Notes under the pieces: generated by a model
Databases searched by the model: none
What the model saw: only the letters and a program-made list of their open reading frames with translations
Told to the model about the DNA's origin: nothing
NCBI GenBank assembly: GCA_965204545.1
Contig: CBDBFA010000001.1
Coordinates: forward strand, 202,361 to 266,360
Source of the DNA: JAABVD01 sp965204545
GTDB lineage: Bacteria; Verrucomicrobiota; Verrucomicrobiia; Opitutales; UBA2995
Reading direction: 5' to 3'
DNA: 64,000 nucleotides
Program-made: the position numbers and the translations under genes
In this document: piece after piece, positions 54,412-62,340 of the stretch
How positions within the stretch are numbered: position 1 is the first letter of the stretch
Layout: each line of letters opens with the position of its first letter

Positions 54412-56355
54412 ATGAGTAAAATTCTAGGGATCGATTTAGGCACAACCAATTCCTGTATGGCCGTGTTGGAAGGCGGAGAGCCTTCGGTAATCGCCAATTC
54501 CGAGGGAGCCCGCACCACGCCATCCGTGGTGGCATTTTCCAAAAATGGCGAGCGCCTGGTGGGTCAGGCAGCCAAGCGTCAGGCCGTGACCAATCCGAGA
54601 AACACCATTTTTTCGGCAAAACGGCTTATCGGGCGGAAGTTCTTTGAAGTCACTGAAGAGGCAGCCAGTCTTCCCTACGAGATGGTTGAAGGTAAAAATG
54701 GGGATGCTTACATCAAGGCCACCGTGAATGGAAAAGAGGAAATCTTCGCCCCCGAACAAATCCAGGCCTACGTGTTGCAAAAATTGAAGGCCGATGCCGA
54801 GGCCTACCTCGGTCAACCGGTGACTCAGGCCGTCATTACCGTTCCGGCCTACTTCAACAACTCCCAGAAACAGGCTACCAAAGATGCCGGGACTATCGCT
54901 GGTCTCGAGGTCCTCCGCATCATCAATGAGCCCACCGCTGCTTCTTTGGCTTACGGACTGGATAAAAGGAACGAGTCCAAGATCGCCGTCTACGACCTGG
55001 GAGGTGGAACTTTCGACGTATCCATCCTGGAAATCGGTGACGGGGTCTTCGAAGTCAAGGCAACCAATGGTGACACCCATCTCGGGGGGGATAATTGGGA
55101 TGCGGCCCTCATAGATTGGATGATCGATGAATTTAAAAAGGAGAATGGCATAAACCTGCGCAATGATCCCATGGCGCTGCAACGCCTGAAGGAGGAGGCG
55201 GAAAAGGCAAAAATTGCCCTCTCCTCGGCTCAGTCGACCGAAATAAATTTGCCCTTTATCACTGCGGATGCAACCGGCCCCAAGCACCTCAATATTCAAC
55301 TCAACCGGGCAAAATTCGAACAGTTGACCGATGGACTTTTCGAGCGCACGGTAGGGCCTTTCCGGAAGTGCCTGCAGGATTCGGGGCTGAGCGCATCCGA
55401 AATCGACGACTTGGTATTGGTGGGCGGGATGACCCGGGCCCCCAAGGTTTCGGAGGTGGCCTTGCGCCTCGCCGGCAAGGACCCTCACAAGGGAGTAAAC
55501 CCTGACGAGGTCGTAGCAATCGGAGCGGCTATCCAAGGCGCCGTTCTGGGTGGGGAAATGAAGGATGTCCTGCTCCTCGACGTCACCCCATTGACCCTGG
55601 GAATAGAAACTGCCGGCGCCATCAGCACCGCCATGATCGAACGCAACACCACCATCCCGGCCAAGAAAATGGAGGTGTTTTCCACTTATTCGGATAACCA
55701 GACCGCCGTGGATATTAAAATCCTCCAAGGTGAACGGCCCATGGCCAACGACAATAAGCTCCTGGGCAATTTCCGCCTGGACGGTATCCCCCCCGCTCCG
55801 CGAGGGATGCCCCAGATCGAAGTGACATTCGATATCGACGCCAACGGCATCCTTCACGTCTCTGCCAAGGATAAAGGCACCGGAAAAGACCAGAAAATCA
55901 CCATCACCAATTCATCCGGTCTCTCCAAGGACGAAATCGATAAGATGAAGAAAGAGGCCGAATTGAACGCCGAGGCCGATAAAAAACAACGCGATGCGGT
56001 TGAAACAAAGAACAACCTCGACAACCTGATTTACCAAACTGAAAAGCAAATCGAGGAATTGGGAGATAAATTGCCTTCCGACAAGAAATCTGAATTGGAC
56101 ACCGCCCTGGCCGAAGGAAAGTCAGCCCTCGAAAGCAACCAGGCGGATCAAATGAAGGCGGCTACCACAAAAATCCAAAATCTCTTCGCCAGCCTCGCCC
56201 AGGACCTCTATGGTCAGGCCGGGGCAGCCGGAGCACCTCCCCCGGAGGCAACCGGCGACACGGGTGGCGGGGCATCGGACACTACTTCCAGCACTGCTTC
56301 AGATTCCGATGTGGTCGATGCCGATTTTGAGGTGGTCGACGAAGACAAGAAATGA
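54412..56355 (+). CDS. dnaK: Chaperone protein DnaK (Hsp70)
   Basis: The 647-residue protein has the actin-like ATPase domain starting ILGIDLGTTNSCMAVLEGG, with VPAYFNNSQKQATKDAG, IINEPTAASLAYGLDK, YDLGGGTFDVSILEIGDG and LVGGMTRAPKV. The substrate-binding domain has LLLDVTPLTLGIET and ANGILHVSAKDKGTGK. The C-terminal lid ends DVVDADFEVVDEDKK. It folds proteins with DnaJ and GrpE, neither of which is adjacent here. ATG 54412 follows GAAGGCTGG weakly. An RNase D-like gene starts 1 base after its stop, so they are probably co-transcribed. No CIRCE operator is seen upstream, only an unrelated palindrome at 54302-54316. Confidence 0.97.
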   Translation: MSKILGIDLGTTNSCMAVLEGGEPSVIANSEGARTTPSVVAFSKNGERLVGQAAKRQAVTNPRNTIFSAKRLIGRKFFEVTEEAASLPYEMVEGKNGDAYIKATVNGKEEIFAPEQIQAYVLQKLKADAEAYLGQPVTQAVITVPAYFNNSQKQATKDAGTIAGLEVLRIINEPTAASLAYGLDKRNESKIAVYDLGGGTFDVSILEIGDGVFEVKATNGDTHLGGDNWDAALIDWMIDEFKKENGINLRNDPMALQRLKEEAEKAKIALSSAQSTEINLPFITADATGPKHLNIQLNRAKFEQLTDGLFERTVGPFRKCLQDSGLSASEIDDLVLVGGMTRAPKVSEVALRLAGKDPHKGVNPDEVVAIGAAIQGAVLGGEMKDVLLLDVTPLTLGIETAGAISTAMIERNTTIPAKKMEVFSTYSDNQTAVDIKILQGERPMANDNKLLGNFRLDGIPPAPRGMPQIEVTFDIDANGILHVSAKDKGTGKDQKITITNSSGLSKDEIDKMKKEAELNAEADKKQRDAVETKNNLDNLIYQTEKQIEELGDKLPSDKKSELDTALAEGKSALESNQADQMKAATTKIQNLFASLAQDLYGQAGAAGAPPPEATGDTGGGASDTTSSTASDSDVVDADFEVVDEDKK

Positions 56356-56356
56356 A

Positions 56357-56977
56357 ATGTCTGCTCATCCCATGGAGGACGAAAAACCCCGGTTGGAAAA
56401 TTCGACCATTTCCAAGGATGAAATCAATCGACTGCCCATTATAAAATTCAAAGGCCCCATTCACCTTATCAAGTCGAATCGAAGCGCCTACAGGGTGATT
56501 GAGCGATTAAAACAGGAGGACTTTGTGGGCTTCGATACGGAAACAAGGCCATCCTTCAGGAAAGGAGTGTTGCACCCACCGGCCTTGGCTCAAATTGCCA
56601 CCCAGACAGAGGCGTGGTTGTTCCGACTTAGGAGCATTGGTATTCTTACCGGCTTACTCGACCTGTTTCAGGATCCCGATACTGTGAAGGTTGGCTTGGC
56701 CCTTCACGACGATATCAAACACCTTCAGAGGTTGAAACCGTTCAAACCCCGTGGCTTCCTCGATCTCGCCACCATCGCCGACAAGGCCGGAATCCAAAAA
56801 AGGGGACTGAGAAACATGACGGGATTGATCTTGGGGGGTCGTCTTTCCAAAAGAGCTCAATTGAGTAACTGGGCCAAGCCAGTCCTTTCCTCCCAACAAA
56901 TGACCTACGCCGCTACGGACGCCTGGGTGAGCCTCCTGTTATTCCAGGAATTCCAAAGGATCGGGCTGGTCGATTAG
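56357..56977 (+). CDS. DEDD-type 3'-5' exonuclease (RNase D-like)
   Basis: ATG 56357 is chosen one base after the dnaK stop; M at 56372 is an alternative. The 206-residue protein has ExoI GFDTETRPSFRKG (Asp and Glu ligands), ExoII LALHDDIKHL and ExoIII AATDAW, matching the DEDDy exonucleases of the RNase D/Orn-like class, close to the 3'-5' exonuclease domain proteins found in many Bacteroidetes and Verrucomicrobia. No HRDC domains follow, so it is a minimal exonuclease. It trims RNA or single-stranded DNA 3' ends. Which substrate it uses is unknown. Confidence 0.85.
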   Translation: MSAHPMEDEKPRLENSTISKDEINRLPIIKFKGPIHLIKSNRSAYRVIERLKQEDFVGFDTETRPSFRKGVLHPPALAQIATQTEAWLFRLRSIGILTGLLDLFQDPDTVKVGLALHDDIKHLQRLKPFKPRGFLDLATIADKAGIQKRGLRNMTGLILGGRLSKRAQLSNWAKPVLSSQQMTYAATDAWVSLLLFQEFQRIGLVD

Positions 56978-57093
56978 TCGCCACTTTAACTCGAAGCGGC
57001 ACAAAGGGATCAATTCTGATTTGCGCTGAGATTAATCGTGATCGTGATCGAGGGAATAGGGAATTGACTCTCGCAAAGAGCACAAAGATTACG

Positions 57094-57169
57094 ATCCAGC
57101 ATCCAGCATCCAGCATCCAGCATCCAGCATCCAGCATCCAGCATCCAGCATCCAGCATCCAGCATCCAG
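57094..57169. repeat. 7-bp tandem repeat ATCCAGC, about 10.9 copies
   Basis: The 76-bp array is made of perfect ATCCAGC units, with the last unit broken at ATCCAG-A. ATTGACTC-YY-GCAAAGA-like words flank it on both sides (near 57063 and 57172). Perfect copy identity implies recent expansion, and the copy number may vary between strains. Confidence 0.95.
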
Positions 57170-57311
57170 AGATTGACTCTTGCAAAGATCGCCAAGGTCG
57201 CGAAGATTCTGAGGTAAAAACATGGATAAAAAAACCACAGAGGACACCGAGAGCATAGAGGAAGGGAGAGTTAGGGTAAATTGCCAAATCCTGTTCGCGA
57301 AGCGATCCTGT

Positions 57312-57458
57312 TCCGGCAAAGCCGGATCAAGCGACTGGAAGGAGCGTTGATTAAAATTCATTTAACATCGCCGCTACGCGGCTGGATGCCTGTGGCAACA
57401 GGATGGAGCTACGCTCCAACAAGCAATCATTAAAAGCTCCTGTTCCGGCAAAGCCGGA
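57312..57458. repeat. Two copies of the hairpin TCCGGC-AAA-GCCGGA
   Basis: Identical 15-bp hairpins lie at 57312-57326 and 57444-57458, each preceded by CCTGT. A TTC-loop version is at 43048-43062. These look like small REP-type hairpins. Confidence 0.75.
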
Positions 57459-57713
57459 CCCCTTTGCGTTTCTCAGCGCTCTTGGCGAGAATCCCTCCCT
57501 CATCCGTGCTCATCCGTGTAATCCGCGGTTAATCATCTTACTGCCTCTGCGCTAATCTGTGTCATCTGCGGTTCATCTTCTCCCCCATTCCTAATTCCTA
57601 ATTCTTAATTCCTAATTGGCGCCCCCGGCGCCTCTGTGTCCTCTGTGCCCTCTGTGGTTAATCCCAAATCCTTTTTTCTTTCTCCTTCTTCCTTCTTCCT
57701 TTAATTTCCCTCC

Positions 57714-58172
57714 GTGTTCTCTCTGGTTAGGTTCCCCCGTTTTCTTTGCAGCCTCCTCGGCCTGGTCCTTCTCGCCGGTTGCGAAAGCGTGGAGCATCGC
57801 ATTCAGAAGAATCCGCAATTATGGAATTCGCTTGCCCCAAGTGAGAAACTCGCTGTGGAAAAGAGAACCATCGATATCGGCCACTCCACCGATGTTGTTT
57901 TTTTCATTTTGGGCAACCCCGATCAAATGAGAACCGAGACAGAGGGAGAACAGCGGAAAGAAGTTTGGGTCTATACGCGCGTTTTCACGCGTTATGAGGG
58001 GACTGATCTGGCCGGTTATCGGAGCCGCATCTATTACGACCGCTTCTTCCGAGTCTATCGCGTATTTTACATCCCCGAATATGTGAACCTTTATTCCGAG
58101 CATATGAAAGTGGTGGCGGAAATCGAATTCGAAGATGGTCTGGTATCTGCCATAACCGAAGTCCAACCTTGA
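57714..58172 (+). CDS. Small exported lipoprotein (SmpA/BamE-like)
   Basis: The 152-residue protein opens with GTG at 57714 and has a lipoprotein signal (FLCSLLGLVLLAGCESVEH, lipobox LAGC). The mature part resembles the SmpA/OmlA/BamE-like fold: KNPQLWNSLAPSEKLAVEKR, then DIGHSTDVVFFILGNPDQMRT, and beta strands with YRSRIYYDRFFRVYRVFYIP. The family usually supports outer-membrane assembly or other envelope contacts. The GTG follows an AT-rich, repeat-laden leader with no strong Shine-Dalgarno. A palindromic repeat lies just after its stop. Confidence 0.7.
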   Translation: MFSLVRFPRFLCSLLGLVLLAGCESVEHRIQKNPQLWNSLAPSEKLAVEKRTIDIGHSTDVVFFILGNPDQMRTETEGEQRKEVWVYTRVFTRYEGTDLAGYRSRIYYDRFFRVYRVFYIPEYVNLYSEHMKVVAEIEFEDGLVSAITEVQP

Positions 58173-58204
58173 AAAAGGAAGAAGGATAAACGCGAACTCC
58201 TTTT

Positions 58205-58224
58205 GGGCGACGCATGCGTCGCCC
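58205..58224. repeat. Third copy of the GGGCGACGCATGCGTCGCCC palindrome
   Basis: The 20-bp perfect palindrome is followed by CTAC, as in the full copy at 304-333. It is 32 bp after the lipoprotein gene stop. The remaining gap to the tRNA has recurring phrases only. Confidence 0.9.
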
Positions 58225-58374
58225 CTACAAACCCATTTGGCGTTATTCGCCTCTTTCCCAATTCCCCTTCTTCCTATTTCCTTTCCCTCCTCTGTGTTCT
58301 CTGCGGCCTCTGTGGTTAATTAATTACTCATTGACATTGCATCCCCTCCGCTAAAGGTTCCCTACCCTTTCCGC

Positions 58375-58449
58375 GCTCCTGTAGTTCAATGGATAGAATG
58401 CTGGCCTCCGGAGCCTGAGATCTGGGTTCGACTCCCGGCGGGAGCACCA
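58375..58449 (+). tRNA. tRNA-Arg (CCG)
   Basis: The 75-nt cloverleaf has acceptor GCTCCTG/CGGGAGC with one U-G pair, the D arm, and anticodon stem CTGGC/GCCTG with one U-U mismatch. The loop is CTCCGGA with anticodon CCG (58408-58410); a TTCGACT T loop and encoded CCA at 58447-58449 complete it. The U-U mismatch in the anticodon stem is unusual but compatible with function. Confidence 0.88.
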
Positions 58450-58572
58450 CAAAAATTTCGGGTAATTCTTGCCCAGGCGCTTTCTTAGGTAAAAACTACA
58501 AAAAGAATTTTTTCCGATTCCACTTCTCATTAACCCGGTTGTTCTTATAACCATTCGCATACCCTTTTTCAT

Positions 58573-59853
58573 ATGAGCACAAAAACCACCCGAAGAAATT
58601 TTCTCAAAGCAACCGCCGCGGCCATCGGGATGCCCACCATCATTCCGGCCAGTGTCCTGGGTAGGGATGGTGCGGTGGCTCCGAGCAACCGGATCGTTAT
58701 GGGAGGCATCGGTATCGGCCCGCGTGGCCGTAAGGTACTTGACTGCTTCCTCAAGCAACCCGAGGTGCAGTTTGTCGCTATCGCCGACGTCCAGGAGGAG
58801 CGACGCGAAATCGTCCGCCGCCTGGTCAATCGGGAATACGGCAACGAGGACTGCTACAAGTGCCGCGACATGTTCGAAATCCTCCAGTGGGACGACATCG
58901 ACGTGGTCCAGATCACCACGGGTGACCGCTGGCACGCCCTTGGCACCATTCTGGCCGCTCAGGCGGGTAAGGACATTTACTGCGAAAAGCCCTGCAGCAT
59001 GACAGTCAAAGAAAGCCAGGAACTGGCCGATGCGGTTAATCGTTATGGACGCGTATTCCAAGCCGGCACCCAGCGGCGCAATGTGGATAATTTTCAATAT
59101 GCGGCCCACTTGGCCCGTAGCGGCAAATTGGGCAACATCCAATCCGTTCATGCGGGTATTCTCAAACTGGTCCCCGACCTGGCCTGGTTGCCGGGACAAC
59201 CCGAGCCGGATCCTGAGATCTGCGACTGGGACCGTTGGTTGGGACCCGCTCCGTGGCGCCCCTATAACAAGGATTACGTACGGGGACGGTGGCGTGGCCA
59301 CTACGATTTCCATGGTGGAGCGGGACTTCCCGAATGGGGATCCCACACCATCGACCTTTGCCAATGGGCAGCCAGCGCCGATGACACCATGCCCATCGAG
59401 TACGAATACGTCGGCGACAATATTATCGGGCGCTATCAAAACGGCATCAAACTGGTCATGCGGCTATCTGGATTCAAAGGGGAAGGCGATTGGAAAGTTC
59501 CCGGAACCTGCCCGGTTCGCTTTGAAGGCGACGAGGGCTGGGTGGAATCAGCCGACCATGGCACCGTCGTGACCAGTTCCAAATCGCTCGACCAGGAACA
59601 GCCCGCCAACTCCCTTTACGGAACCGATCCGATAAAACACGTCCGCGATTTCCTCGACTGCGTGAAAACACGGGAGAAACCAGCCGCGAACGCCGACGTC
59701 ACCCGTCGCGGGCACATCGCCAGTCACGTCGCCGCCATCGGTTGGCAACTCGGCCGGAAGGTGCAGTTCGATCCCGTGACCGAGACCTTTATTGGCGACG
59801 AGGAAGCTAACCGCATGTGCAGCCGGTCGCGCCGCGATCCGTGGTACGCATGA
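58573..59853 (+). CDS. Tat-exported Gfo/Idh/MocA family oxidoreductase
   Basis: The 426-residue protein has a twin-arginine leader (TTRRNFLKATAAAIGMPT), a Rossmann fold (IVMGGIGIGPRGRKVL, IADVQEERREIV), DVVQITTGDRWHALGT, the EKP motif YCEKPCSMTV, and the catalytic-domain GGAGLPEWGSHTIDLCQWA. It ends RSRRDPWYA, like many PVC members. It resembles the copy at 23079-24398 in architecture but differs in sequence. A HEAT-repeat gene follows 19 bp later. Substrate unknown; NAD-dependent sugar chemistry outside the cytoplasm is inferred. Confidence 0.9.
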   Translation: MSTKTTRRNFLKATAAAIGMPTIIPASVLGRDGAVAPSNRIVMGGIGIGPRGRKVLDCFLKQPEVQFVAIADVQEERREIVRRLVNREYGNEDCYKCRDMFEILQWDDIDVVQITTGDRWHALGTILAAQAGKDIYCEKPCSMTVKESQELADAVNRYGRVFQAGTQRRNVDNFQYAAHLARSGKLGNIQSVHAGILKLVPDLAWLPGQPEPDPEICDWDRWLGPAPWRPYNKDYVRGRWRGHYDFHGGAGLPEWGSHTIDLCQWAASADDTMPIEYEYVGDNIIGRYQNGIKLVMRLSGFKGEGDWKVPGTCPVRFEGDEGWVESADHGTVVTSSKSLDQEQPANSLYGTDPIKHVRDFLDCVKTREKPAANADVTRRGHIASHVAAIGWQLGRKVQFDPVTETFIGDEEANRMCSRSRRDPWYA

Positions 59854-59872
59854 AACTCAGCTCCTTTGATCC

Positions 59873-60514
59873 ATGAATCCGCTTCGTTTTTCATTGATCC
59901 CATTATTGGCTTTCTTCACGAGCATCACCCAGGCCTCTCCCGCATGGGATGAAGCGACGGCCCTGGCGGTCCTCGCCTCCGATACCGAACAGAAAGCACG
60001 CGCCTGCCAAGTCCTGGCAGTAGTGGGAGGACCCGAGGCAGTGCCGGCCCTGGCTGAACTCTTGGACGACAATCATCTCGCCTCCTACGCCCGGACCGCC
60101 CTTGAGGTGATAGAGGATCCCTCCGCCGGCGAAGCGCTCCGTGCAGCTGTAACGACACTCGAAGGCCGCTTGCTGGCCGGCGTGGTGACCTCGATTGGAG
60201 TGCGAGGGGATGAAACCGCGGTTCCCACCCTTCAGGAACTCGCCTCCCATTCGGAAAGAGAAGTGGCCGAATCCGCTTTGGTGGCCCTGGCCGCCATAGG
60301 GAGCGAGGAAGCTTTAGCCACCGTCGTCCAGGCCCTCAACCAGGGACCCGCCGACCTGCGCGTTTCAGCCGCCCACGCCGCCCTGGCCGCGGCGGAAAGG
60401 ATGGCCAAAGACGGAAACGAACCGGCAGCACAGAAGTTGTTGGAGTCCGTCCAGGCAGCCGTCCTACCCGAGCACATCCGGAAAGCGGCGTCCACTGCTC
60501 TGGGTGCGAATTAG
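59873..60514 (+). CDS. Exported HEAT-repeat protein
   Basis: The 213-residue protein has a signal peptide (FSLIPLLAFFTSITQASP) and five to six HEAT-like helical repeats, for example ACQVLAVVGGPEAVPALAELLDD, GVRGDETAVPTLQELASHSE and ESALVALAAIGSEEALATVVQAL. Such Ala/Leu-rich repeats form a solenoid for protein binding. It follows the Gfo/Idh gene by 19 bp and may share its transcript. In PVC genomes HEAT and sugar-oxidoreductase genes are often neighbours, but no reaction can be assigned. Confidence 0.78.
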   Translation: MNPLRFSLIPLLAFFTSITQASPAWDEATALAVLASDTEQKARACQVLAVVGGPEAVPALAELLDDNHLASYARTALEVIEDPSAGEALRAAVTTLEGRLLAGVVTSIGVRGDETAVPTLQELASHSEREVAESALVALAAIGSEEALATVVQALNQGPADLRVSAAHAALAAAERMAKDGNEPAAQKLLESVQAAVLPEHIRKAASTALGAN

Positions 60515-60528
60515 AGTCAGTTGGCAGT

Positions 60529-60584
60529 TAGCCCGCATTTCTCATAAAATTCGTAGCGAACAAATGAAGTCCGAGCGCTGGCGT
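60529..60584. repeat. Left-half copy of the TAGCCCGCAT element
   Basis: The first 55 bp parallel the left half of the element at 29088, with TAGCCCGCAT, AAAATTCGT and GCTGGCG blocks conserved. It is joined directly to a GGGGTCA repeat at 60586, so two repeat families meet head to tail. Confidence 0.7.
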
Positions 60585-60585
60585 C

Positions 60586-60646
60586 GGGGTCATGCTTTGT
60601 AATCTTGACGTAGCTTGAGGAGTCAACCGATTCAAGGCTTGACCCC
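60586..60646. repeat. GGGGTCA...TGACCCC dispersed repeat
   Basis: GGGGTCA at 60586-60592 and TGACCCC at 60640-60646 bound a 61-bp unit between the HEAT gene and the Fic pseudogene. Confidence 0.8.
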
Positions 60647-60668
60647 TTCCTCGGCTTCCGGAAGCCCA

Positions 60669-61762
60669 TCACAACCGCAAATCGTAACGTGCACTACGAC
60701 CGGCTCCGATGGGCCGAAGTACCTCTTTCGTAGCCAAATCCTGGAGATCCCGAGTCGCCGTTGCTTTTGAAACCCTGGTCAGGGCCCGGTACTTCCGAGC
60801 GTTTATTCCTCCTTCGAATCCATCGGGGCCTTCCTCTAGCATGCGGCGAATTACCCGGAGCTGACGTTCGCTGAGCATGCTGGTAAAACGGTCGAAAAAC
60901 CGCGCTTTACGCAGGACAAAATCAATCTGTTTCTCAGTGTGCTCTTGGGCGAGCAGGAGCATGCTAACGAAATAGCTTATCCAGTCCGATATTCTCATTC
61001 GAGCCCTGCGCTCTTTGCAAAGCATCGTAATATTGCTTTTTGTTCCTCTCAAGGGAATGCGACATGCTTAGAATGGCTGGACGACCCAATCCTTGGAAAA
61101 TTGCCTTTTCCGATAACGCTCTACCGATTCTTCCGTTTCCATCTTCAAAATGGATGGACCGATTCGAAATATAAATGGGCAATAGCCGAGCGAACGGGAG
61201 CATGCCTTATTTCCGATTCGCTTCGATTAAACCAATTCACAAACTGCTTCATTTCTCCGGAGACTCGATCCGAGGGTGGTGCTTCGAAATGCACCTTGGC
61301 TCTACCGTAAGGGTTTGAAACGACTTGCATGGGTTCTTTGTGAGTCCTCCATCTTCCCAGTGCTATACCATGCGAACCCTTTAATAACTTCTTATGCCAT
61401 GAAAACAACATGGCTTCGGTGAGAGGCTCTTTCCAAGTATCCCGCACTGCGAACATGAGTTCCGCCGCTCCTTCCGAGGCACGATCCCGCACCCGTTGGA
61501 GCGGATCGTTCAGGCCTAACTGGTTTCTTATCGAGGACAATACGTCCTGTCGTCTGAGATATTCCCCCTCGATCTGAGATGTCTTGATTGCCTCTGCCAA
61601 CATGCTTTGAACCATCGCTTCGATCTGGTCGGTTTCTGATAAACCTTTAAGCAATCCGGTAATTTGCCCCGCTTTGTCGGCAAATGCGATGAGTTCTCCT
61701 TCGAAACCCGCCAAGTCGTAAGTAAAATTGGGCCAATCCGATAGTTGCCAATTGTAGAGCAT
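60669..61762 (-). pseudogene. Fic-domain protein (DUF4172-Fic-wHTH) with two frameshifts
   Basis: Three frames together form one Fic protein of about 365 residues. The N-terminal part (61762-61145; MLYNWQLSDWPNFTYDL, IKTSQIEGEYLRRQDVLSS) is the DUF4172/Fic N-domain with the inhibitory-helix-type SQIEGE. It stops at SVHPF, where an extra T in the run at 61147-61150 (plus-strand A4) breaks the HPFxDGNGR active site. The next frame resumes with HFEDGNGRIGRALSEKA and ends at about 60990. A second one-base shift leads to SDWISYFVSMLLLAQ and a winged-helix-like C-terminus (LSERQLRVIRRMLEEG, KATATRDLQDLA). As written, the AMPylation site is split and the protein should be inactive, unless the indels are sequencing errors. 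A double operator precedes it. Confidence 0.85.
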
Positions 61763-61834
61763 GAGCCGATTAAATGCTATAAACGGCTCAATTAAAAGAT
61801 TATTATGAGCCGATTAAATGAATTAATCGGCTCA
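61762..61834. promoter_or_regulatory. Two tandem 29-bp inverted-repeat operators upstream of the fic pseudogene
   Basis: TGAGCCGATTAAAT occurs at 61762 and again at 61806, each followed by an inverted partner (AAACGGCTCA ending 61790; TTAATCGGCTCA ending 61834). Both palindromes are 29 bp long and start exactly 44 bp apart. The second is perfect with 13-bp arms if one extends to 61805-61835. The first overlaps the ATG at 61762. Binding by the Fic protein's own C-terminal winged helix is a likely autoregulation, inferred. Confidence 0.75.
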
Positions 61835-61901
61835 TTGCATGCCTACAGCAAAAAACTGCGCTGAAAGTCAGCTGTCGCTCAGAGCGGAAGCCGACCCGCA
61901 A

Positions 61902-62285
61902 TCACAGGGGCACGAAATCCATGGCCAGACCGCCCACCATCTTGGGCCCGATTTGTCGGACCAGCTTTCGATGTTCGGGATGGTCTTCGTAGACCTGTAA
62001 ATCCTCCTCCTTCTCGAAAATGGAAACCTGGGCATAATGATAGCCTCTATTCCTCCCGGAGGTGTCTTTACCTATGAGATACTCCTTCAACACCGGGATT
62101 TTCTCTTTCAGGCCGGCCAGTTCTTTCATGAGGCCGGCAATTTCATCTTCGGAAACCTCCGGCTTGAATTTAAATAAGAAGACGTGAACGAACATCCCTT
62201 CGTGATGCGCGGCCGCCGCCAGACCCGGCAATCCCAGCAATGCCAAGCTACCCGCTTGCAGTAATTTTCGTCTCGTGTTGTCCAT
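61902..62285 (-). CDS. Exported Dabb (stress-responsive A/B barrel) protein
   Basis: The 127-residue protein has a Tat-like N-terminus (NTRRKLLQAGSLALLGLPGLAAA) and a small Dabb ferredoxin-like domain: MFVHVFLFKFKPEVSEDEIAGLMKEL, GRNRGYHYAQVSIFEKEEDL, YEDHPEHRKLVRQIGPKM. Dabb domains form dimeric barrels and appear in polyketide cyclases, stress proteins and uncharacterised small proteins. A Tat leader on such a small domain implies folding or cofactor binding before export. It precedes no obvious partner; a DLH-type hydrolase lies upstream on the same strand. Confidence 0.85.
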   Translation of the reverse strand: MDNTRRKLLQAGSLALLGLPGLAAAAHHEGMFVHVFLFKFKPEVSEDEIAGLMKELAGLKEKIPVLKEYLIGKDTSGRNRGYHYAQVSIFEKEEDLQVYEDHPEHRKLVRQIGPKMVGGLAMDFVPL

Positions 62286-62340
62286 GGTTCAATGAGGTTG
62301 AGGTTTGCGCCCTGTTTGGGCTATTTAAAATCGGGGCTTT

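Larger units (their letters stand above)
56978..57713. other. 736-bp gap of repeats and recurring phrases, no gene
   Basis: The gap contains the GATCGTGATCGTGATC-type run near 57040, the ATCCAGC tandem array, two copies of the hairpin TCCGGC-AAA-GCCGGA (57312-57326 and 57444-57458), and phrases such as ATTGACTCTCGCAAAGA, TTCCTAATTGGCGCC and CTCTGTGTCCTCTGTG. Open frames over the array are artefacts of the repeat. Confidence 0.65.

Noticed and set aside
57094..57169. Possible CRISPR array
   Set aside because: Units are 7 bp without unique spacers, so it is a minisatellite; no cas genes are seen in the window.
57010..57361. Open frames encoding MLDAGCW repeats
   Set aside because: They are direct translations of the ATCCAGC tandem array, open in all frames because the unit has no stop.
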